This document shows, piece by piece, positions 42,173-52,039 of a DNA stretch of 64,000 nucleotides. The stretch covers positions 1-64,000 of the forward strand of contig NZ_BNAR01000006.1 in the NCBI RefSeq assembly GCF_014653695.1. The letters are read 5' to 3'. The position numbers and the translations under genes were made by a program. Each line of letters opens with the position of its first letter. Position 1 is the stretch's first letter. The notes beneath the pieces were generated by a model, which was not told where the DNA came from, made no database searches, and was given only the letters and a program-made list of their open reading frames with translations. The DNA is from Lentzea cavernae. GTDB lineage: Bacteria > Actinomycetota > Actinomycetes > Mycobacteriales > Pseudonocardiaceae.

Positions 42173-42727
42173 TCAGATCTTGGGAAGATGCAGACCCAAA
42201 TCGGCGCCCCGCGGATCGGTCAATGTGCGCATCGCCTCGACCAGTGTTGTATACACCGGGTTAGGTTCCGCGTTTTCCCAGTCCCCGTCGCCCTCATCCC
42301 AGTTCTCAGCGAGATGGCCGGCCTTGGCTGGCGCGAACAGCCACCACAGGTTCTGCCACGGGTCTCGGAACCGCGCGATGTCGTAGCCGCCGTAGAAGGG
42401 GGACACGTCCGTGATCACGGTCGCTCCCCGCTCGCTTGCTCGGGTGAGCACGGCAACGGGGTCGGAAACGTACACCTGCGTGAATGCAGGGGTGAACGGC
42501 CAGTCCGCCTTCCTGTCCGCGACCATCAGGAGAGAGTTCCCGATCCTGACTTCTGCGTGGATCAAGGAACCGTCGCCTGCGGCATAGTCGGGAGCTCGCG
42601 CCTCTGGGTCTTCGACGGCGTCGAAGACATGCTGCAGGAACTCGATGAGATCGGCCGCGTGGTCCGTGATCACGAAGCCGTTGACGGTGTTCCGTCCTTC
42701 AGGTTCTGGTGCCTGCATGTCATTCAT
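42173..42727 (-). CDS. VOC (glyoxalase/bleomycin-resistance) superfamily protein
   Basis: A protein of about 184 residues. The ATG at 42727 is preferred over the upstream start. The PhnB-like pattern NGFVITDHAADLIEFLQHVF, then AEVRIGNSLLMVADRK, VYVSDPVAVLTRASERGAT and ARFRDPWQNLWWLF shows the paired beta-alpha-beta-beta-beta modules of the vicinal-oxygen-chelate fold. Such proteins bind antibiotics or catalyse metal-dependent isomerisations; the substrate is not predictable. The last 45 residues (acidic, Trp-rich) extend beyond the fold. It stands alone between element remnants. Confidence 0.85.
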   Translation of the reverse strand: MNDMQAPEPEGRNTVNGFVITDHAADLIEFLQHVFDAVEDPEARAPDYAAGDGSLIHAEVRIGNSLLMVADRKADWPFTPAFTQVYVSDPVAVLTRASERGATVITDVSPFYGGYDIARFRDPWQNLWWLFAPAKAGHLAENWDEGDGDWENAEPNPVYTTLVEAMRTLTDPRGADLGLHLPKI

Positions 42728-42769
42728 GTAGGCACAGTAGGACGCATTGCGGTCGGTCGGTGTCCGCAA

Positions 42770-43207
42770 TCAGCCATGATTGCGCAGCAGGCACGGGCAC
42801 TCGCAATAATCACGAAGCTCAGCAAATTCATGATCATCAAGGCCGTGCCTGCACCCCCGCTCCGGGTGATCAACCGTCGACGCGTCGACGGCATCCCTCG
42901 CAGCGCCTTGGCGTACATGCAAGCTTCGAATCAGCGCAGGTCACAGGTGTCACGCAGGCGGCCATAGTTGACAAAAGCAAGGAAGCCTCGCGTTTCGTGA
43001 ACTCGTTGAACCGAACCCGCCGCCAAACTTGCTGTGGGTCTGCCTCCTATCGCGGCAACTCATGACAGCTTGCTCAACCCGGATGCCGACCGCATTGCCG
43101 GCGTCTTTTCCGATGAGGAGCGCCTGCCGCGGCGGGGCGGACATCGCAAACACCGTTCCGTCAATGATCAACCACGAGCCGATTCCGACTCAACGACGGC
43201 GGCCCAG
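42770..43207. other. Intergenic stretch
   Basis: About 440 bp without a supported gene between the VOC gene and the YD-repeat gene. It ends at the strong hairpin after that gene. No immunity-type frame was found here. Confidence 0.45.
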
Positions 43208-43239
43208 GTTGCCGCCACGAACTTGTTCGTGGCGGCAAC
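43208..43239 (-). terminator. Strong hairpin after the first YD-repeat gene
   Basis: A perfect 15-bp stem (43208-43222 with 43225-43239, GTTGCCGCCACGAAC and its complement), 18 bp after the stop on the minus strand. Confidence 0.85.
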
Positions 43240-43256
43240 AAGAGCTGTACCGGGTC

Positions 43257-46200
43257 TCAGTCTTCGTCGAACTTCTGCTCCAGCCAGTATCCCGCGATGC
43301 CAGCCAGGCATCCTCCCGAGAAGCCGTATGCGGCGCCGCCGATGGCGCCTGGGATGGAGAACACGCCTGCGCCGGCCGCGGCGCCGGCCACCGCGCCTCC
43401 GATGGCGCCAGTCGTCGCGCCGATGATGCACGCTTCCGAGGGGTCGATGTTGCGGCCGGTGGGGTCGATCCGGTTGACGGGATTGCCGCTGACGTAGGCG
43501 TATCTGCTTGCCATGTCGGGCTCGAGGATCAGGCTGATGGGGTCGAGCGCGGTCCAGTTGGCGGTCGCCGGGTCGTGCCACCGGACGCCGCGCTTGAGCC
43601 AGCCCGTGATCTCGTCCAGCAGTCCCTGGGCGTAGCGGATGGGATTGGCGGCGGACGCTGTGCCGGTCGCGGTGAGTTGTCGTCCGGCGGGATCGTAGGT
43701 GTAGGTGGCCGTCACTGCGCCGCTGCTGTCGATCAGGGTCACGGGGCTGCTCTGGTTGTCCAGCGCGTAGTAGTGCGTGGTGCCATCAGGCCGCTGGAAG
43801 GTCAGGGGGGTGCCGGTGGGGTCGGTGTCGATGTAGCTGGTTTGGCCGTTCTTGGTGAACGACTGGAGTACCGGGACACCGTAGGCGTTGTTACGTCCGT
43901 AGACGTAGCGGGTCGTGTCCGCACCGGTGGTGGTGGAGACGAGTTCGTTCTGGTCGCCACCGGCCCAGGTGTAGGTGCTCGAGGACGAGCCCTGAGTGCG
44001 GGTCGTGGTGTGTCCGGCGGCGTTGTAGGTGAAGGTGCCCTGGATGGGGTCGGCGGTCCGGTTGCCGGCGGCGTCGTGGTTGTAACCGGCGTTCGAGATC
44101 TGGTTGCCGGTGTTGTAGGTCAGGGTCTGCGTGGTGGTGCCGTCGATCTTCGTGGTGAGCCTGTTGCCGGCTTTGTCGTAGGTGTAGGCGTAGTCGTGAC
44201 CGCCGTAGTTCGACCCCGCGGTGAGCCGGTTGGAGGTGTCGTAGCTGTAGAGCGACACCGCACCGGTGAGGTTGTCGGTCGACCACTTGATCAGGCCGGT
44301 GTCGGTGCCGGCCGACGTCGACGGGCATGGTTGCCCGGAGATGCGGGGCGAGTAGCAGAAGCCGGTGTCGAAGGTCTTGGTCGCGTCGTTGGATGCCCGT
44401 GCGGTCCAGGTTCGCGAGATGCGGCCGCTCTTGTCGAAGGTGGTTTTCGTGTGGGCGGCGAAAGTGGTGCGTGCCGTGTTGGTGGCGAACCAGGTGTCGG
44501 TGCGCTTGCCGTCGTCGTCGTAGGCGAAGGCGGTCTTCTGCCCGCTGGGGGTGGTCATCTCGGTGACCTGGTTGGCCGCGTCGTAGCTGTAGGTGGTGGT
44601 GCCGCGGGCGTCGGTCTTCGACGTCAGGTTGCCCGTCTTGTCGTAGCCGTAGGACAGGGTGCCGCCGCCGGAGGTCGCGGTGCGTGAGGTGATCCGGTTT
44701 TGCGCGTCGTAGGCGAAGGTCGTCGTGCCCGAGGCATCGGTGCGGGTGAGGACGTTGCCCGCGCCGTCGTAGGTGAACGCCACATCGGGGGTGCCGTCGG
44801 AGTACTGGATCGTCTTGACCCGGTCGGCGCGGTCGTAGGCGTAGATCGTGCGCAGTGCGCGGCCGTCACGGACTGCGTGCAGGCGCCCGAACCCGTCGTA
44901 GGACATCACGATCGGCGCGAGACCCGAACCGGCCGCAGGGGTGATGTCGGTGATCTGGTGATCGGTGTTCGCGGTGTAGTCGGTGACGGTGTTGCGCGGG
45001 TCGGTGGAGGTGTTCAGGGTGCCGTCGGCGTTGTAGTCGACCTTCGCGGTCGCGGTCGCGGACGTGTTCGCCGCGCTCAGGGGGTTGCCGGCGCCGTCAT
45101 AGGTGAACAGCTTGGAATTGCCCTGGCTGTCGGTGCCCCCGGACGGCAAGTACTTGGCGGCGCCGGTGTTGGCGTAGGTCGAGGTCGTCCTCACGCCGGT
45201 CGGTGCGGTGACGCCGGTCAGTGACTCACCGGAGTTCACGGCCGGGTCGTGCGCGAAGGTCGTGACTCCTCCGGTACCGCTGGTCGAGGTCGCGATGTCG
45301 GCGAAGGGGGTGTAGGTCTTGGCGCGGCTGCGGCCGAGCGGGTCGGCTACGGACGTCACCAGTTCCTGGGCGTTGAGGAAGTAGTCGGTCTGTGGCCCGT
45401 TGGAGGGGGTGGCCTCGGTGTTGTTCGGGCTCGCGACCAGCGTTTCCCCTGCCGAGTAGTAGGTGAACCGGGTCACCGCGGCGCCGGCGGGGTTCTCCTG
45501 GGTCACCTTCTTGACCCGGTGCGTGGCGTCGTACTGGATCGCCGTCTGCTTGCCTGCGCCATTGGTGATCGTGGTCAGATCACCGGTGGTCGCGTCGTAC
45601 CCGAGCTGGGTGTTCTTCGAGGTCGGGTCAGTGATCTTCGTCAGCTTGCCCGAGGTGTAGGTGTAGACAACGCTGCGGGCAGTGCCGTCATCGCCGGTCT
45701 GGGAGATGGTGGTGAGGTTGCCCGACCAGGTGAGGTTCGCCGTCCGGGCACCAGCACCGCCGCGGGTCGACACGACCTGGCTCAGCTTCCCGGAGGTGTA
45801 GGTGAACGTGGAGCTCTGGGCGTTGCGGTCTTTGATCGACACCAGTCGTCCGGCCGAGTCGAACGTGGACACCGAATTGCTGTCGTGGTCGGTGATCGTC
45901 CAGCCCGAAGCGGTCTTCACCATCGCGACCTTGAAACCGGACGGCGACGTGTAGGCCGTCCCGCCGGACGGCTGGAACAAGCCCTCTCGGCCTTCAGGGG
46001 CGAGGTAGAGAACGGAGTTGTCGGAGTTGAGAATTATCTTGGTGTCTTGACCGACCCGCATCGCCCAGCCTGCGCCCGCTGCCCCGGACGGCAGTGCAGT
46101 CCCGGCGCCCAGGCGCAGGCTGTTGTAGGTCAAGCCCAGTTGAAGATCATGTTGAATGCCGGGCAGTGCCAGGTCGGAAGTGGTCACCAAAAGATTCCCG

Positions 46201-46433
46201 GTACCGACATCGACCGACATGGACACCGTGTCGGAGATGGAGAACGGGATCCGAGTCGCCGAGGGACGTGACCCGGTCAAAGTCGAGGTCAGCACCGCGG
46301 CGGCCTCCGCCGGAACCGGCCGAGCCACGAGAACAGGCCCCGAAATCAGTAACATCACGGCCGCCACCAGACTGACCGGACGACGAAAAAGAGTTCTTCG
46401 GATCATCAAGAAATCCCCCCGTTTGCGATTCAT
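43257..46433 (-). CDS. Secreted YD-repeat (RHS-like) protein
   Basis: A 1058-residue exported protein. After a basic N-terminus comes a signal peptide (SLVAAVMLLISGPVLVARPV, cleavage near AEA-AA). Residues about 60-200 are the N-terminal beta domain (LPGIQHDLQLGLTYNSLRLG); from 200 to about 900 run some 25 YD repeats of the GxxxxYxYDxxGxL type that build an RHS shell. The core ends with RYAYVSGNPVNRIDPTGRN. The variable C-terminal tip is only about 60 residues: CIIGATTGAIGGAVAGAAAG and more Gly/Ala-rich hydrophobic sequence with a glycine-zipper pattern, then an acidic end. Such a tip may insert in membranes. The ATG at 46433 is weak; a second Met nine codons on (LMIRRTLF) may be the real start. 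No immunity gene is adjacent. Confidence 0.92.
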   Translation of the reverse strand: MNRKRGDFLMIRRTLFRRPVSLVAAVMLLISGPVLVARPVPAEAAAVLTSTLTGSRPSATRIPFSISDTVSMSVDVGTGNLLVTTSDLALPGIQHDLQLGLTYNSLRLGAGTALPSGAAGAGWAMRVGQDTKIILNSDNSVLYLAPEGREGLFQPSGGTAYTSPSGFKVAMVKTASGWTITDHDSNSVSTFDSAGRLVSIKDRNAQSSTFTYTSGKLSQVVSTRGGAGARTANLTWSGNLTTISQTGDDGTARSVVYTYTSGKLTKITDPTSKNTQLGYDATTGDLTTITNGAGKQTAIQYDATHRVKKVTQENPAGAAVTRFTYYSAGETLVASPNNTEATPSNGPQTDYFLNAQELVTSVADPLGRSRAKTYTPFADIATSTSGTGGVTTFAHDPAVNSGESLTGVTAPTGVRTTSTYANTGAAKYLPSGGTDSQGNSKLFTYDGAGNPLSAANTSATATAKVDYNADGTLNTSTDPRNTVTDYTANTDHQITDITPAAGSGLAPIVMSYDGFGRLHAVRDGRALRTIYAYDRADRVKTIQYSDGTPDVAFTYDGAGNVLTRTDASGTTTFAYDAQNRITSRTATSGGGTLSYGYDKTGNLTSKTDARGTTTYSYDAANQVTEMTTPSGQKTAFAYDDDGKRTDTWFATNTARTTFAAHTKTTFDKSGRISRTWTARASNDATKTFDTGFCYSPRISGQPCPSTSAGTDTGLIKWSTDNLTGAVSLYSYDTSNRLTAGSNYGGHDYAYTYDKAGNRLTTKIDGTTTQTLTYNTGNQISNAGYNHDAAGNRTADPIQGTFTYNAAGHTTTRTQGSSSSTYTWAGGDQNELVSTTTGADTTRYVYGRNNAYGVPVLQSFTKNGQTSYIDTDPTGTPLTFQRPDGTTHYYALDNQSSPVTLIDSSGAVTATYTYDPAGRQLTATGTASAANPIRYAQGLLDEITGWLKRGVRWHDPATANWTALDPISLILEPDMASRYAYVSGNPVNRIDPTGRNIDPSEACIIGATTGAIGGAVAGAAAGAGVFSIPGAIGGAAYGFSGGCLAGIAGYWLEQKFDED

Positions 46434-47441
46434 GATCTTTCATGACTTGCACATACGGCTAATGCCGTGCAGGCACGCCAAATGATGCCGATGCGACGAC
46501 AGTCGGACAATATGCCAGCGTCCCGACATGAGCTCACCTACACTGAACAGTCATTATGCTGAAGCGTGGGACGACTGGCATGCCGCTCTAAGGCAGCTGA
46601 AGCCAGGTAAGCGCCACATAAGACGCGGGCGCCAGCGAACTCGACCGACATTTCGCGGCACGCGAGCAATGCAGTATCCTGAGTCATTCCGGATCAACAA
46701 AGAAAAGGCGCGCTTACAGCCCCAATTTGGGTGGATAATATCCGCAAGAGTACTGTCCGGCGGCGTCGATCTCATTGTCGTCCACCGCGGCGTTGCGATC
46801 CTCATTGAGCACGGACGCCTAGCGCTGCGCGATGCACCATGGGTTTCACCACATCGCGCCGAACGGTTGCGATCCTCGATGAGCGCGAACGACCAGCTCT
46901 GCGCGAGGGCGCCAGCCTCGTCGGTAACACACCTCGTTGCAATCGCTCGCTGAGCAAGGACGACCATCTCTACGTACACGTGAGAGGACCCTTCCGGGCA
47001 GAGGGGTGTTGTGATCCTCGCTGAGTGGACGCCTAGCGCTGCCGACCGTCAGCGTGGCCGGGAGTCGCAGAAGTTCGCGTCAGTCATGTTGCGACGAGCG
47101 GGCCGAATTCGGCGGCCGTGGTCACTGGCAAGGCCGCGTTTCTCCCTTTCCGACCTGCACGTTCCATCGTGGCCTCGCCGCTGACCCAACGCCGACCTCT
47201 TGGCCCGGCTCAACGCCGAACCCGAGACCAACCCACCCGCCAGCGTCGAGTACACCTGGGCAGGAAGACGAGCAGCCTGGGATTCACAGCCTCGCGCAGG
47301 ATGGTGCCCTCCCCGAGGTCCGGCCAGGGCGGCGACACATATCGAGATCACCAACCGCCAGCGAAAATGCCGCCGCCACTGGCCTCAACAAGGACCTGTT
47401 AGCGGGAGCTTTAGCTTCATCAAGTCGGTTTCTCCTGGTTG
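46434..47441. other. Gene-poor region with degenerate repeats
   Basis: About 1 kb without a supported gene between the two YD-repeat loci. It contains four related repeats at 70-74 bp spacing (separate entry). An AT-richer patch around 46670-46750 breaks the usual GC pattern of the window. Confidence 0.5.
46792..47046. repeat. Four degenerate repeats at 70-74 bp spacing (CRISPR-like)
   Basis: Related units of about 38 bp begin at 46792, 46866, 46936 and 47008. Each starts GTTG, continues with a GATCCTC-like block, TGAG, then GGACG or GAACG, and ends CCTAGCGCTGCG or CCAGCTCTGCG. Between units are 32-36 bp of unrelated sequence, so the geometry is that of a CRISPR array with 38-bp repeats. The units differ from each other at many positions and no cas gene is in the window. 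They may be a decayed array or another kind of dispersed repeat. Confidence 0.5.
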
Positions 47442-47496
47442 AGACCACCGGAAGGGGGTGCCGACCGGCCACGCCGATCGGTGCCCCTTCCGGTCT
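47442..47496 (-). terminator. Long imperfect hairpin after the second YD-repeat locus
   Basis: The arms CCGGAAGGGGGTGCCGACC and GATCGGTGCCCCTTCCGG pair with few mismatches, immediately downstream of the small membrane gene on the minus strand. Confidence 0.65.
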
Positions 47497-47500
47497 TGCA

Positions 47501-47665
47501 TCAGCGGTGGCGCAGCGACTGCTTCACCACGTACGCGCCCGCCAAACATGCGCCGAGGAACAACACGATCGGCACGACCAGTGGCCATTCGAGCAGCAGG
47601 GTGGCCACTCCAGCAGCACTCGTCAGGAACATGGCCACCAGGCCGTTGCGAATCCTCGGATCCAT
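47501..47665 (-). CDS. Two-helix small membrane protein, possible immunity protein
   Basis: A 54-residue protein. I chose the ATG at 47665 because GGAG lies 7 bp upstream; the frame opens further into the YD-repeat gene. Almost the whole chain is two hydrophobic helices (NGLVAMFLTSAAGVATLLLE and VPIVLFLGACLAGAYVV) with basic ends (MDPRIR and KQSLRHR). It starts 20 bp after the stop of the second YD-repeat gene, on the same strand. Small membrane proteins in this position often protect against membrane-acting polymorphic toxins, and the toxin tip here is glycine-zipper-like. That pairing is inference. It could also be a decayed tail of a longer gene. Confidence 0.6.
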   Translation of the reverse strand: MDPRIRNGLVAMFLTSAAGVATLLLEWPLVVPIVLFLGACLAGAYVVKQSLRHR

Positions 47666-47684
47666 CTCACTCCTCACGATCCGA

Positions 47685-50410
47685 TCAAATGAGCTTGCTG
47701 ATTCCCTTGCCCACCAGGCCTCCGCTGACACCACCGATCACGCCACCGACCGCACCGCTGATCATGGCATCACGGATCTTGCCTGAGTCACCTCCGCCGA
47801 TCGCGGCACCCGCTCCTCCGCCCAGGGCGCCGAACGTCGCTCCGACGACGGCGCCGCCGACGAGGCACCCCACTCCAGCGGTGACGGCGCAGGCTGCGCC
47901 GACGACGATGGCGGAGCCGATTCCTGCCAGGCCCGCGCCAACATCCTGGCCGAGGTCTGCCCCGCTGTAGGCACCGGTGGGGTCGCTCTGGTTGACCGGG
48001 TCGCCCTTGGCGTAGTTGTACGGGTTGGTCTCCTGGCCGGTCGGGTCCGGTGAGCGGAATCGGGCCATGGAGCTGTCGTAGACGCGATAGCCCATCAGGT
48101 ACGGGCCTTGTTGAAGTTGGTAGACCCCGATGTAGCGGAACGGGTTCGCGCCTGCAGCGGCACCGGTGGCTGTGACGGCCCCGTACGGGGTGTAGTCGTA
48201 TTCGGCGACCAGGTTGCCGGAGGTGTCGACCAAGCCGAGCACGCTGCCCTGATGGTCGGTGATCGCCCCGTACCGGGTGCCGGCGCCGTCCTTCAGTCCG
48301 ATGAGCAGTCCTTGCGTGTCGCGGGTGTAGCTGGAGCGCTTGCCGTTGTCGACGGTCTCGGTGACGCCCAGGGCGGTGTGCGTCAGGATGTGCGTGACCT
48401 GGTTGCCGCCGGCGGTCTCGGTGATCGTCCTGGGCTGGGTCTGGTCACTGGTGTCGTAGCGGACGTGGAGCACCTGGGTTGTGCCGGCGTGGCCGGTGAG
48501 GACCTGGTTGGTGGGGCTGAACGTGAACCGCGTGTCCGGGTTGGTCGTGGACGCGTGGTTGCCGGCGCCGTCGAACGCCACGGTCGCGTCATTCGCCTTG
48601 GTGGCCTGGTCGGCGGCGTTGACGGTGAAGGTGCGGCCTTCGCCGGCGAGCAGGTTCGTGGCGTTGTCGTAGTTGTAGGTCGTGCCCGGCGCGGTCTTGA
48701 GCCTGCCGGCGCCGTCGTAGGTGAACGCGCGGGTGCTGCTGCCCCTGGTCTTGCTCTGGATCTTGTCGGTGTCGGCGCCGTCGGGTTTCGTGTAGCGGTT
48801 GGTGGTCTTCAGCAGCTCACCACCACCGGGCCGGGTGACGGTCACCGAGGTCTGGCGCCCGGAGTTGTCGTAGCCCGTGGTCTGCACGGCGCCACCGGGG
48901 AACGTCGTCGAGGTGCGCCGATCGGCGTCGTCGTAGCCGAAAGTCGTCGTGCCGCTGTAGGAGTCCTGCAACGTCTTGAGTCGGTTCGCCTCGTCGTAGT
49001 CGTACTTCGCCACACCGGTCGGCGTGGTCAGCGTCTTGACGTTGCCCGCCTTGTCGTAGGTGTAGGACACGACCTCGCTGCCACGCGTGACCTTCTCGAG
49101 CAGGTTGCGCGGGTCGTAGTCGAAGACCCTCGTGGCATCGGGTGTCTGTGTCCTGGTGAGGTTGCCGTTCGCGTCGAAGCCGTTGGACTGCAACACGATG
49201 CCGTTGTGCGTGATCGTCGTGACGCGGTCGAGCTTGTCGTAGCCGTAGACGATCTTCTTGCCGTTGCCGTCGGTCACACTGTCAACGCGCGAGAGCGCGT
49301 CGTAGGTGAATGTCGTCGGCTGGCCGGAGCAGGCGGTACGACCTTCGTCAGATTGCCGTAGTCGTCGTACTCGTAGGTCGTCTCGGCCTGCTTGCCGTCC
49401 TTCTTGGACTCGACCAGTCCCATGCGTTCGGTGTAGCGCAGCACTTCGAGGTCCGCGTTCAAGCCCGTCGAGCGGATGCTGGTCACGTTGCCGTTGCCGT
49501 CATAGGTCCGGGTCACCTGGTTGCCCGACGCGTCGGTGATCTGCGTCGGCAGGTACGGGTGCGCCGAGTCGGTGTAGCCGACGACGTTCTTCGCACCGGT
49601 CGCGAGTTTCGTTCCGATCAGGTTCTGCTGCGGGTCGTAGTCGTAGGTCGTGGAGTGCTGCAACCCGTTGGTCGTGACGTTGACGTCGCTGTTGGCCGTC
49701 CAGGTGCGCGACTGCGCGTGGCCGAGGGCGTCGGTGGCCTTCTTCTGCCGCCCCGGCGACTCGAACTCGTGCACCGAGCTGTGCAGGTTCGGGTCGGTCA
49801 CCTTCGTCTTGTCGACGCCGTCGTCGGCGTAGATGGTGGACGCGCCGGTGCCGTCACGGGTCGGTTCGGTGAGTTTGCTGATCTGCGAGTATTCCGGGTC
49901 GTACTCGAGCTTCCACGTGTTCCCGCGGCCGTCGGTGACGGAGGTCAGCAGGTCCCGGTCGGTGTCGTAGCCGAACTTGACCTTGTTCCCCGCCCGGTCG
50001 GTGAGTTCGCTGATCAGATCGTCGTCGGAGACGTAGTTGCCGAACGTCTGCCCGGTCGGGTCGGTCAGCGAGGAGTCCCGGCCCTGGGCGTCGCGGTTGA
50101 ACGTGGTGACACGGCCCTGTGAGTCGGTGATCGACGCCAGGGACCCGTCCGGCCGGTAGCGGTTGGTGTTGGCGTTGCCGTTGCGGTCGGTCTGCGAGAC
50201 GAACCAGCCCTTGCCGGTGAACAGCCACCGCTCGCCGGAGTCGTTGAACGTGACGACGTAGCCGCCCTCGGGCGTCTTCGTCAGCGAGGCGCGGAAGTGC
50301 TCGGCGGGAGCGAAGGTGCCGTCCGCGTTCTCCGGGAACTCCACGCAGTACCCATTGGGGCCGTGCAGGATCCGCGAGTTCCCGACCGTGAAGCCCGGGT
50401 CCTGAAAAAG
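47685..50410 (-). pseudogene. 5'-truncated, frameshifted YD-repeat (RHS-like) gene
   Basis: Recognisable coding starts near 50410 inside the shell region (ILHGPNGYCVEF, FNDSGERWLFTGKGWFVSQT) with no signal peptide or N-terminal domain, so the 5' end is lost; upstream sequence in the frame has no repeat pattern. The first part (to about 49335) and the second part (from about 49330) are in different frames: TKVVPP must join CSGQPTTFTYDALSRVDSVT, which needs one extra base. The second part continues through about 12 YD repeats to YDSSMARFRSPDPTGQETNP and a tip of about 100 residues, Gly/Ala-rich with GAVGGVIGGVSGGLVGKGIS at the end. It resembles an orphan 3' cassette of a polymorphic toxin locus. 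Confidence 0.8.
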
Positions 50411-51044
50411 CAGTTGGAGACACCGAGCACGTCGAGTGGTCGTGGCGCAGGCTGATTCCGAGGAACGACCGTCGCTCAGATGGAGTTGGATCGCCTGCCG
50501 CGGGGACGGGTCCGACGACCCGTCCCCAGGTACTACTACTCGGGCGCGGATAGGCCGAACGATGACTCCACCACTAGACTGCCGACACATAACCGCTGGT
50601 CAGACCCGTTCCCATCCTTTGGTACTCCCGCCGAAGGCACCATAAGGAGGGAACAGGTTGGTAGCCCCGCTCTCGAAAGCGCTGTCGGCGTCTTCCGCCG
50701 CAACGAAACCGAATGCCTCCAGGCGCTGTGAGAGCTGGACTCCAGCACGGTGTCGAAGCTTGAAGCCGCGAGACGCGGTGATCCATGATCACCGGATGTC
50801 CCTCAGGCGAGAAAGTTAGATGATCGGGTACAGCAAAGTCACCGTGACGCGCGCGCAAGCACGGTAGGCCCGCTTTCGGGTGGTTCGGCCGGTCCCGGCG
50901 CGAGACGTCGAGCAACCCGGTGCCGGGCCGGTCGCGCTCGTCACATCGCTGTTCCAATGCGAGGTTGCCGACAGCCGTATCATGCGGTGGACGTGCGTCG
51001 AGCAGCTGGCGCCCCTGGGTTTCTCCCAACGAAGGGTGCTCGGC
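50411..51044. other. Intergenic region upstream of the truncated YD-repeat gene
   Basis: About 630 bp in which I find no supported gene. This is where the missing 5' half of the YD-repeat gene would be expected; no insertion sequence or repeat was seen at the junction. Confidence 0.45.
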
Positions 51045-51833
51045 ATGGCCGGCGAGGCGCACGACTCTGCGCAACCATCTGGTGGATCGGTCGACGACGA
51101 CCGTCCCGATCCTCTCGAGCGCCTCGACGAAACCGCCGACGCGCTCGAGGTGTTGCGAGCCGCCCTCACCGGCGACGAGTCGCCCGACGACGCGCTGCAG
51201 CAATTGACGGAAACCGCGATCAACGCGATCGCTGACGCCGACGCGGTGACCCTCACCGTCATGACACAGCAGCAACCCCGCACCGCTGCCGCTACGGACC
51301 CGATTCTCGTCGACATCGACGAGAAGCAGTTCAGCGCCGACCGCGGCCCGTGCATGCAGTCCGCCCGCACCCTGGAAGCCGTCCGCGCGGTCGTCGGCGA
51401 ACACCAGGACGAGTGGCCGGAGTTCGAAGCAGCCGCGGCAAGCCACGACATCCGCGCCTACCTGTCGGTACCAGTGGTGTTGCCGTCGGGGGACGGCGGT
51501 GAGGCACAGCACCTCGGCTCGATCAACGTCTACAGTCGCACCGCCGAGGCCTTCGACCCGTTCGACGAAGGCCTCATGCGCCTGTTCACCACGACCGCGT
51601 CCGCCACCATCGCCAGCGCACAGCACTCGCAGCGTCTCCACGACCAGATCCAGTCGCTGGAACGAGCCCTGGTGACACGTGCCGTCATCGACCAGGCGAA
51701 GGGCGTTCTGATGGCCGTGCACAAGTGCTCGGCGGACGAGGCCTTCGACATGCTCGTGCAGCGATCACAGCACGAGAACATCAAACTGCGCGACATCGCC
51801 AGGAACCTGCTCGACTCGGTCATGAACTCGTGA
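51045..51833 (+). CDS. GAF-ANTAR transcription antitermination regulator
   Basis: A 262-residue cytoplasmic regulator. I chose the ATG at 51045 (AGEAHDSAQ...), preceded by AAGGGTG; the frame extends 165 bp upstream without coding quality. Residues about 25-190 form a GAF sensor domain (AINAIADADAVTLTVMTQQQ; QFSADRGPCMQSARTLEAV; LSVPVVLPSG). Residues about 200-262 form an ANTAR RNA-binding bundle: LERALVTRAVIDQAKGVLMA, then SADEAFDMLVQRSQHENIKL and RDIARNLLD. ANTAR proteins bind paired hexaloop hairpins in leaders to prevent termination. The ligand and RNA target are unknown; such GAF-ANTAR proteins are very common in actinomycetes. Confidence 0.93.
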   Translation: MAGEAHDSAQPSGGSVDDDRPDPLERLDETADALEVLRAALTGDESPDDALQQLTETAINAIADADAVTLTVMTQQQPRTAAATDPILVDIDEKQFSADRGPCMQSARTLEAVRAVVGEHQDEWPEFEAAAASHDIRAYLSVPVVLPSGDGGEAQHLGSINVYSRTAEAFDPFDEGLMRLFTTTASATIASAQHSQRLHDQIQSLERALVTRAVIDQAKGVLMAVHKCSADEAFDMLVQRSQHENIKLRDIARNLLDSVMNS

Positions 51834-52039
51834 AGAGCGGCTCAACGACCCTCGGGATGTCCGTCCCGCTTGAACCCGGCGGACCAACGCAGTCGTTTGC
51901 GGTGGGTGCCGGTCCGACGAGCAGAGGCGGGATGCGCAAACTCGTCATCAGCGCGTACCGGCACCGTTGTGCTGCAAGCTGCTGGTCGTAAGACGGTGAT
52001 GCAGAAGTGATCAGACCAGGATTCGTGCGTTGATGCTGG

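Noticed and set aside
43029-44687. 552-codon plus-strand frame opposite the YD-repeat gene
   Set aside because: Val/Gly/Arg-rich reverse reading of the repeated YD codons; a repeat artefact.
46528-46953. Plus-strand frame of 141 codons in the repeat region
   Set aside because: It is generated by the degenerate repeats and has no coding character; the repeats explain it better.
48108-49361. 417-codon plus-strand frame opposite the second YD-repeat gene
   Set aside because: Same artefact as above; no recognisable motif.
50574-51722. 382-codon minus-strand frame opposite the GAF-ANTAR gene
   Set aside because: The plus strand shows complete GAF and ANTAR domains; the minus frame is shadow.
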